Positions 1-5,837 of a DNA stretch of 9,570 nucleotides are shown here, piece after piece (the stretch's first letter is position 1; each line of letters opens with the position of its first letter). The DNA is taken from assembly GCA_022563115.1 (NCBI GenBank), contig JADFNY010000111.1, positions 1 to 9,570 on the forward strand, given 5' to 3'. This DNA comes from Acidobacteriota bacterium. Its GTDB lineage: Bacteria; Acidobacteriota; UBA890. The notes beneath the pieces were generated by a model. The model saw nothing but the letters and a program-made list of their open reading frames with translations. It searched no databases and was not told the DNA's origin. A program made the position numbers and the translations under genes.

Positions 1-99
1 TTTGGCTGAGGCAGCCTTCAGCGCGGTGATTTGGCCTTTGATTTCCTTCTTGGCCAAGCGCGTGATTTCGTTTCTCAGGGCATGAATAAGATTCGGCAT
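1..99 (-). CDS. N-terminal part of a small protein of the 'MPN..L..EI.RLARKEI' type (partial at window edge)
   Basis: Thirty-three codons are visible from an ATG at 99-97, running off the left edge without a stop. The peptide begins MPNLIHALRNEITRLAKKEI and continues as a Lys/Ala-rich amphipathic helix. This opening resembles a widespread family of small bacterial and phage proteins whose N-terminus is a basic helix, often annotated as hypothetical or as a putative regulator; that assignment is from memory of the pattern. The start is supported by a good Shine-Dalgarno sequence (GAGGTGA) about seven bases upstream. No convincing promoter is seen: a TTGACA lies at 136-131 on this strand but has no matching -10. 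The function is unknown and most of the protein is outside the window. Confidence 0.7.
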   Translation of the reverse strand, partial: MPNLIHALRNEITRLAKKEIKGQITALKAASAK

Positions 100-169
100 G
101 CGACTTCACCTCGTGATCTGTTTCGGGCTTTGTCAACTCAAGTGAAATCCACCGCGAAGCTCGTAATCC

Positions 170-316
170 GGAGGACAGGAAATCCCGGTATTCGGGCGTC
201 GGCTGCTCTGCGCCCCGAGACTCCTCCTCCCGGCGCCTGACCATCGAAACAACCCAGGGGATCAGGAAAACGAGCACCAACGATATCATCTCGAAACCGC
301 CGATGGCGTCGAACAC
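170..316 (-). CDS. Possible small single-pass membrane ORF downstream of the peptidase (doubtful, no stop found)
   Basis: A GTG at 316-314 lies 8 bases after the peptidase TGA. It is preceded by a strong ribosome-binding sequence, GGGAGGTGA, that overlaps the end of the peptidase. The first 49 codons read like a real protein: a short start, a hydrophobic segment (about residues 10-26, with ISLVLVFLIPWVV), a basic RRR stop-transfer, then a Glu-rich polar tail. G or C dominates third codon positions up to about position 170. It then drops, while the frame stays open to the window edge and runs through the MPNL gene on the same strand. The true end may be lost to a frameshift, since a stop in another frame lies at 138-140, or the ORF may not be real. 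No family is recognised. Confidence 0.3.
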
Positions 317-324
317 GCGGACTC

Positions 325-3165
325 TCACCTCCCACTAGCTGACTCGGTATCGGCGTAGATGCCGTTGAACAGTAGCTTGAACGTGCCGTGGGGTTGGGCG
401 CGGAAGTTGATCTCCGGGCCGAACAGGAAAACGTTGCCGTTGCCGACCTTGGCCGCCACCACCGCGACACCATCCTCCCGAAAGGTTTGACCCCAGGCCC
501 AGCCGCTGCGCAGCGAGTTGGGGCCGAACCAAGCCACCGGCTCGACGCCCTGGGCGGCCGCGTTCGGACGCAGGCGAAATACCGGGCTGTTGCGGAAGAA
601 CAGGTTGGCGGTCTCACCCATGCCCCAGGCGAGCGGGTGGTCGTTGTCGACGTTGACCTCGAGGATCGAGCCCGGCACGTAGAACTTGTCGCTCCCGAGG
701 TTGCGGGCAGCGCCCGTGGGGCTGCGCTCGACGAGATGGTTCTCGACCGGTAGCTCGAAGTGAGCCGCGAGGTTCATGGCGCTGTTACCGACGGCGATGA
801 TCGTGCCGCCGTTCTCGACGAACTCGCGCAGCAGCGGGATCGTCCGGTCGCTGCTGATCGTGCCCTGGCGGCCGCGGAACTCGGCCGGCAGTTCGGCGTC
901 GTCGATGCCTCCACCGCCGCGCCCGCCTCCACGGTCCTCACCACCACCTACGGCACCCGGGATCGCCGCGCTCATGAACACCAAGACGTCGTACTTGCTC
1001 TTGAGGTCGCCGGCGTCCAGGTCGGGCGTAAACACGACCTCGAAGTCGAAGTCGAACTGTTCGAACAACCAGCGGGTCCAGCCGGAGGACATGTCGCCCC
1101 CGTAGCGGTCCCAGAGACCGACGTGCATCGGCTCGAGCGCTCGGATGTCGCCGCTGGGCTGGGACGAGGCGCCGACAAACGATACGCCGATCTCCTCGGC
1201 GATCGTCGAGAGGCGCGCGACGGTGCCGCTACCAGCGGTGACATAAAACGCACCGGCTGGAAATTCGGCGTCGCCGGCGCGCACCGCGCCGCCGTAGCGG
1301 AACACCGAATCACCGGCCGCCAGCAGCTTGTTGACCGCGTTGAAAGAGTCGTTGACCTCGGGGCTGAACAGGTACCCGGCGGCGCCGGAGGCGTTGGTCA
1401 CGGTCCCGGCCGGATGATTCGCCAGGTCGGGAAGGCGCTCGAAGGGGCCGTCGAAGCGGTCGAGAATGCGGTCGAACTCGACCCCCATCTGGTAAGCGAC
1501 GGTCCAGCCGGCAACGTCGTACGGAGGGGTCGGCGGGGCGCCCGGGTAGGCGAAGTCGTCGGGGTGGACCTGGGGCTCGAACATGTCCAGGACGAAGGGC
1601 CGGAAGGCCTGTGCTGACAAGACGACGTACGATCCGGCCGGGTAGCTGCGGCCCGCGGCCGTGAAGCCGGAGGTGGCGCGATGCACCGTCACTCCGCTCT
1701 TGATCAGCGTGTTGACGAACTTCGTCGCGGTCGAAAAATCGACCTGGTCGGCCGGCAGGATGTAGCCGCGTGGATCGCGGGCCTCGAGATCACGGAAATC
1801 GCTCTCGTAAAAGTCCATCGGATCCGGGTCGCCGCCGCCGCGTCCACCGCCAAAGTTGCCTCGGGCAGCGCGGGCCTCGTTCGGGGGGGCAGCGGCCATT
1901 GCTTGCTCGACCGCGGCGATGCGCGCCGGCGACAACGTCCAGTGGTTGCGGTTGCCGCGCTCGATCGAGTTCATCCCCATGCGCCAGATGTTGAACAGGA
2001 AGTCCTCACGCAGCTTGCTGGCGATATCGAGGACGGCGCGGTTGGCGGTCATCGAGTACTCGATCGACTGGCGGAAATGCCACTCCTGCGGGGCGATCGG
2101 ATAGGGCAGGTCGTTGCTGGGAAGCTGACGGGCGAGGCTGAACGGAATGCTCGTCGGTGTCGGGTTGCCGATGGTCTCGGTCAGCAGGCCGATCTGGTTG
2201 TGCCAGTAGGGTGTGGTCCGCAAGCCGCCGTTCCACCAGGTCGAGTAGCTGGCGCCCGACCGCATCGTGGCGCCGGGCTTGTTCTCGCGCAGGAAGCGGC
2301 TATGCATTGCCGTGCCGACGGTGTCGATTCCGAGGATCAGCAAGGGGTCGATGTTGTAGTTGAAGGGGCCGCGGAACGGCGGCGCGAACAGGACGGTACC
2401 CGACGGGCCTCTCTGGTGATGGTTGTAGACGATTTGCGGGAACCATTCGCGGTACAGGATGTTGTTGATCGCGATCGTTTCGCTCTGCGTCGACATGTAG
2501 AAGTCGCGGTTGTTGTCGTGGCCAGCGTATTCCTGGTAGAGGACTGGAATGCCGCGCGTGCTGCGCTCCTCGGGCACCGGGTTGCGCATGTACCAGTCGG
2601 TGACCAGATCCATGCCGTCGGGGTTGACGCAGGTGGCCAGCAGGATGACGTCGTCGAGGAAGCGCAGCGTCTCGGGGTCCTCGCGGGCGTTCATCTGATA
2701 GACCAGCTCGATGAGCTGTTGGGCGCCGAGCACCTCGGTGGCGTGCAGGCCGCCGTCGATCCAGACCACCGACTTGCCTTCCGCGGCGAGGGCCCGGGCC
2801 TCGGCCTCGTCGACGCCCTCGGCGTGCGCCATTCGGGCCGAGATCTCCTTGTAGCGATCGAGGTTACGGTGGTTCTCGGGCGACGTGATGATTGCCATGT
2901 AGATCGGCCGGCCTTGCTCCGTCTCGCCGATGACCTCGAGCGTCATGCGGTCGGATTCCTGCTCGAGCTTCTGCCAGTAGGCGACGAGCTGCTGGTAGTT
3001 GGCGAGGAAGTAGTCGTCACCGATGCTGTTGCCGAACTCTTGGAGGGGCGTCGTGACTCGCTCCTGCGCCGTGGCGGCGGGCGCCGCGATCGGGGCGACG
3101 ATGAGTCCGACGACGACAAGCGCGGCCGGCAGCAGGGCACTGAAACGGCGAGCTTTGATGGACAT
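325..3165 (-). CDS. Secreted M14-family zinc carboxypeptidase-like protein with C-terminal GATase-like domain
   Basis: A 946-residue exported metallopeptidase, much longer than a simple M14 carboxypeptidase (about 300 residues). I chose the ATG at 3165 because GGAGA lies about nine bases before it and a Sec signal follows at once (MSIKARR, then a hydrophobic Leu/Val/Ala stretch ending near APAATAQ). An in-frame ATG at 3201 would add 12 unlikely residues. The M14 domain covers about residues 45-390. The zinc motif HATE gives His141 and Glu144, the third zinc ligand is probably one of the HH pair at 249-250, NPDG and NNRDF are substrate-pocket motifs, and the catalytic Glu is probably in LLTETIG (Glu330). 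Two Gly-rich linkers lie near 437-446 and 740-753. The C-terminal part (about 675-935) resembles the glutamine-amidotransferase-like fold often attached to such peptidases, without an obvious catalytic Cys. It probably digests peptides outside the cytoplasm. It lies downstream of the exported aminotransferase, with a hairpin between them. Confidence 0.88.
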   Translation of the reverse strand: MSIKARRFSALLPAALVVVGLIVAPIAAPAATAQERVTTPLQEFGNSIGDDYFLANYQQLVAYWQKLEQESDRMTLEVIGETEQGRPIYMAIITSPENHRNLDRYKEISARMAHAEGVDEAEARALAAEGKSVVWIDGGLHATEVLGAQQLIELVYQMNAREDPETLRFLDDVILLATCVNPDGMDLVTDWYMRNPVPEERSTRGIPVLYQEYAGHDNNRDFYMSTQSETIAINNILYREWFPQIVYNHHQRGPSGTVLFAPPFRGPFNYNIDPLLILGIDTVGTAMHSRFLRENKPGATMRSGASYSTWWNGGLRTTPYWHNQIGLLTETIGNPTPTSIPFSLARQLPSNDLPYPIAPQEWHFRQSIEYSMTANRAVLDIASKLREDFLFNIWRMGMNSIERGNRNHWTLSPARIAAVEQAMAAAPPNEARAARGNFGGGRGGGDPDPMDFYESDFRDLEARDPRGYILPADQVDFSTATKFVNTLIKSGVTVHRATSGFTAAGRSYPAGSYVVLSAQAFRPFVLDMFEPQVHPDDFAYPGAPPTPPYDVAGWTVAYQMGVEFDRILDRFDGPFERLPDLANHPAGTVTNASGAAGYLFSPEVNDSFNAVNKLLAAGDSVFRYGGAVRAGDAEFPAGAFYVTAGSGTVARLSTIAEEIGVSFVGASSQPSGDIRALEPMHVGLWDRYGGDMSSGWTRWLFEQFDFDFEVVFTPDLDAGDLKSKYDVLVFMSAAIPGAVGGGEDRGGGRGGGGIDDAELPAEFRGRQGTISSDRTIPLLREFVENGGTIIAVGNSAMNLAAHFELPVENHLVERSPTGAARNLGSDKFYVPGSILEVNVDNDHPLAWGMGETANLFFRNSPVFRLRPNAAAQGVEPVAWFGPNSLRSGWAWGQTFREDGVAVVAAKVGNGNVFLFGPEINFRAQPHGTFKLLFNGIYADTESASGR

Positions 3166-3210
3166 AGAAGAGGATCTCCATTCTATGGGGAACATATTCA
3201 TGGCGGCGGC

Positions 3211-3254
3211 AGCAGGCTGTTGAAGAGCCTCGGGGAGTTCTTCAACAGCCTGCT
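3211..3254. repeat. Perfect 15-base inverted repeat between two minus-strand genes (REP-like element or terminator)
   Basis: The arms AGCAGGCTGTTGAAG (3211-3225) and CTTCAACAGCCTGCT (3240-3254) are perfect inverted complements around a 14-base loop. The element sits between the stop of the aminotransferase gene (3288) and the start of the peptidase gene (3165), both read on the minus strand. It could form a strong hairpin that ends or attenuates transcription. There is no long T-tract after it, so an intrinsic terminator is not proven. Its outer core TCTAGCAGGCT recurs in the palindrome at 8191-8208, which suggests a dispersed repeat family in this genome. The rest of the 3166-3287 gap holds no recognisable gene. 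Confidence 0.75.
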
Positions 3255-3287
3255 AGATTGCGCGTCGGCGGGGAGTCTTGGTCCCGT

Positions 3288-4592
3288 TTACGCCGGAAGG
3301 CCATGCTGGGTGACGTGCTCCATGGCGTCGCAGAAGCGGTCGAGTTCCTCGAGCGTCGTGCAAACGTTGGGCGTAACCCGCAGGCCGGTGCAGTCGGGGT
3401 GGTTGATCGGCGTCACGATGATGCGATGCCGATCCCACATGTAGCTGCCGAGGCCGTTGACATCGACCCCGTCGATATACACGTTGCTCAGGCAACAGGA
3501 GAAGCGCGGGTCGAGGCTGGTGTTCAGGTGGACCCGATCGTTTTGCAGTAGACGCTCGGCCCAGTAGTTGCGGAGGTAGCGCAGCCGGGCCTCCTTGCGA
3601 TCGTCGCCGATGCCCTCGTGGAACGTCAGAGCATCACCGATGGCGAGAAAGTTGGCCTCCGGATGGGTGCCGATCTGCTCGAACTTGCGGATGTTGTCCT
3701 GCTGGCGTTCCGGCGCCGCCATCAAGGGCCACAGGTCCTCGATCTTGTCGCGGCGGACGTACAGCAAGCCGGTACCGTGCGGCGCGTTGAGCCACTTGTG
3801 CAGGCTGGTGCCGTAGTAGTCGCAGTCTAGATCCTCGTGCTTGAAGGCGAACTGCGCGTAGGCGTGGGCGCCGTCGACAATCACCGGAATGCCGTGCCGG
3901 CGTGCCATCTGCACGACCCCCTTCACCGGCAGGATCTGGCCGGTCAAGTTGATCTGGTGGCACATCAGGATCATCCGGGTGCGCGAAGTGATGTTGTCCT
4001 CGAACAGCGAGACGATCTCGTCGTCATCTTCGGCTGGAACCGGAATCGCGAATTGTTTCAGCACCAACCCTTCGCGTCGCTCGCGCTGCTTGAAGGTGTT
4101 GATCATGCGGCCGTAATCCTGGGTGGTGGTCAAGATCTCGTCGCCGCGCTCCAGGTCGATGCCCAACTGGCAGATCTGCAGGCCCTCGGAGGCGTTGCGG
4201 GTGATGGCGATCTCCTCGGAGTCGGCGCCGAAATGTCTCGCCAAGCGCTGGCGAACTCCCTCGGCCTGGGGCTCGAGCACGCGCCACATGGTGTACACCG
4301 GGGCGGTGTTGGAGTAGTCGAGATAGCGTTTCATCGCGTCCTGGACGGTGATCGGCGAGGCTCCCACGCCGCCGAAGTTCAGGTTCACGAGCGAGCGGTC
4401 GACGCTGTAGGCAGTCTGTACCCCGAGCCAGATGGACTCGTCGGCGGCGATCTGTTGGGGGGTGGCGGTGCTGGTTGCGAGCTCGTCCAGAGCCTCCAGC
4501 GCCCGACCCATCTTCATCGGGTTCAGGGCCGGCACCATGGCCGTCACCGCGGGCAACCCAACCGCGCCCAGGAACTGTCGTCGGTTCACCAT
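3288..4592 (-). CDS. Tat-exported class V aminotransferase-fold PLP enzyme (isopenicillin N epimerase-like)
   Basis: A 434-residue PLP-dependent enzyme of the class V aminotransferase/CefD-like group. I start it at the second ATG (4592) because GGAGG lies seven bases upstream; at the first ATG (4598) that sequence would be only one base away. The N-terminus carries a twin-arginine signal, NRRQFLGAVG (residues 3-12), followed by a hydrophobic Ala/Val stretch, so export as a folded protein is expected. Visible PLP motifs are TRNASEG (about 131-137, cofactor phosphate region), VDGAHA with Asp240 pairing with the pyridine nitrogen, and SLHKWLNAP with Lys266 as the Schiff-base lysine. GTHPEANFLAIGDAL is also typical of the isopenicillin N epimerase group. 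The substrate cannot be read from sequence; epimerase, lyase or aminotransferase activity are all possible. It ends with TAA at 3288-3290, upstream of the secreted peptidase. Confidence 0.88.
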   Translation of the reverse strand: MVNRRQFLGAVGLPAVTAMVPALNPMKMGRALEALDELATSTATPQQIAADESIWLGVQTAYSVDRSLVNLNFGGVGASPITVQDAMKRYLDYSNTAPVYTMWRVLEPQAEGVRQRLARHFGADSEEIAITRNASEGLQICQLGIDLERGDEILTTTQDYGRMINTFKQRERREGLVLKQFAIPVPAEDDDEIVSLFEDNITSRTRMILMCHQINLTGQILPVKGVVQMARRHGIPVIVDGAHAYAQFAFKHEDLDCDYYGTSLHKWLNAPHGTGLLYVRRDKIEDLWPLMAAPERQQDNIRKFEQIGTHPEANFLAIGDALTFHEGIGDDRKEARLRYLRNYWAERLLQNDRVHLNTSLDPRFSCCLSNVYIDGVDVNGLGSYMWDRHRIIVTPINHPDCTGLRVTPNVCTTLEELDRFCDAMEHVTQHGLPA

Positions 4593-4642
4593 GAGCATGC
4601 CTCCGCTTGTGGTCTGCCTCCGGGTGGATGGATGTCGCCGCT

Positions 4643-4671
4643 AGCATACCGCGCCCGGCGTTTTCGAAGAA
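4643..4671 (-). promoter_or_regulatory. Weak candidate promoter for the exported aminotransferase
   Basis: On the minus strand TTCTTC (4671-4666) and TATGCT (4648-4643) are separated by 17 bases, and the -10-like box ends about 50 bases before the chosen start codon. The -35 match is poor. The rest of the 180-base gap 4593-4772 contains only a short GC-rich hairpin (CCGGG/CCCGG at 4693-4705) without a T-tract, which could help end the acyltransferase transcript. No gene is seen in the gap. Confidence 0.3.
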
Positions 4672-4772
4672 CCGGGGCAAGCAAACCGACGTCCGGGCTC
4701 CCCGGCCACCTGGCTAGAATCAGCGCCCTTTAGCCGCGCAACCAGACCCACCGCACTTCCACCACCGCCAGC

Positions 4773-5837
4773 TCAGGCCGTGGGTAGGGTTACCAACGCT
4801 GCCTGTTCGGCGCGTCCGAGCGAGATCAGTAGGGGGTCGTCTTCCTGGCGCTCGACGAAGGCCTCGCGAGAGTCGATTCCCTGCCATCGCTCGGCAATCA
4901 CGGCGTGGGCTACGGCGGCGCCCAGGGCGTCGCCCGGGCCCAGCAAGACGAACGCGTCGGGGGCATACTCGCGCAGCGCGACGCGCACCGAGGCGCTGAA
5001 GTCGTAGGGTTCCAGCACCTGGGTTTCGAGGGTGTAACGGCACAGCGCCGCGGGATCGGTGCCGAGGGGGTGCCAGCGACACCCGCGGCCGTCGATCAGG
5101 GGTATCGAGGGTGGGCGCCACGGAAGGCTGGAGAGCTGATCGAGTGCGCGCTCGGAGACGGGAAGCATCAGGGAGGAGTGAAAGGCGGAATGTCCGGGGA
5201 GCTCGAGCGGGTACTTCATCTCGGCGTTCTTGACCGGGGGTAGTTCGCCGAGCAGCAGCGGAAGCCCGTCCGCGTCGGCCCAGAGCACGGCGTAGCCACC
5301 GTAGCGTATCGACCAGCCGGCCTGGTGGCCGGCCTCGCGGACGCTTTCGAGCGCCGTCGCTGCCGCGGCGGCGCGCCCGGGTTCGGCGCGCCAATCGTCG
5401 TCGACGAGCGGATAGATCACCTGCCCTCCGATCTGGCCGTTCTGCAACATCCCGCCCATCGTCTCGACCAGATCGAAGGCATCGTCGAGGCCGAAGACGC
5501 CGGCGGCGAAAAGCGCCGAGTACCAGCCCATGCTGTTGCCGCCGACGGCGACGATATCGAGCTCGGTGTCGTCGAGGCGGAGGAAGTCGAACGCGGTGCA
5601 GGCGAAGGTCAGGCCGGAGGCGTTCTCGCCGCGGAAAAACTCGGGGCTGAACGTGCGGGCCCCGTCCATGCCGCGAATCGTCAAGTCGCCCCTGGCGGTA
5701 CGCAGGCCATCGGAGCGATCGATGGCGGCGTTGAGCTCGGAAAGCACCGCTGCCTGCACCGGCCGGGACAGGTAACCGAGCTCGCTCGCGGTGTAGCTGC
5801 CGCGGCCCGGACACAGGACAACGACGGCCTTGTTCAC
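4773..5837 (-). CDS. FabD-like acyltransferase with Arg-to-Met change at the carboxylate-binding position
   Basis: A 354-residue member of the malonyl-CoA:ACP transacylase (FabD) superfamily, which transfers acyl groups between CoA and a carrier protein through an acyl-serine. I start it at the GTG at 5837. It has GGAGG upstream and overlaps the E1 stop in the four bases GTGA, so translation is probably coupled. Family landmarks are in order: CPGRGSY (9-15) matches FPGQGSQ, GGNSMGWYSALFAAG (99-113) is the nucleophile elbow with Ser102, SAFHSSLM (217-224) carries the catalytic His220, and LLGPGDALG (298-306) matches the family's C-terminal GPG. Two departures stand out. The elbow is GNSMG rather than GHSxG. 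Met127 (TMGGMLQN) stands where FabD has the Arg of RGxxMQ that binds the malonyl carboxylate. A non-malonyl substrate is therefore likely. No ACP or ketosynthase gene is in the window. Confidence 0.82.
   Translation of the reverse strand: MNKAVVVLCPGRGSYTASELGYLSRPVQAAVLSELNAAIDRSDGLRTARGDLTIRGMDGARTFSPEFFRGENASGLTFACTAFDFLRLDDTELDIVAVGGNSMGWYSALFAAGVFGLDDAFDLVETMGGMLQNGQIGGQVIYPLVDDDWRAEPGRAAAAATALESVREAGHQAGWSIRYGGYAVLWADADGLPLLLGELPPVKNAEMKYPLELPGHSAFHSSLMLPVSERALDQLSSLPWRPPSIPLIDGRGCRWHPLGTDPAALCRYTLETQVLEPYDFSASVRVALREYAPDAFVLLGPGDALGAAVAHAVIAERWQGIDSREAFVERQEDDPLLISLGRAEQAALVTLPTA

Noticed and set aside
131..136. TTGACA box (minus strand) upstream of the MPNL gene
   Set aside because: A -10 at normal spacing would fall on CGAGGT, inside the ribosome-binding site, with no resemblance to TATAAT.
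31..240. 69-codon plus-strand open frame at the left edge
   Set aside because: It is antisense to the MPNL gene, which has a good ribosome-binding site and a recognisable N-terminus, and it continues into non-coding-like sequence.
1681..3444. 587-codon open frame on the plus strand opposite the peptidase
   Set aside because: It is antisense to a gene with clear M14 motifs, has no family motifs and no good start, and is explained by the high-GC codon pattern of the opposite strand.
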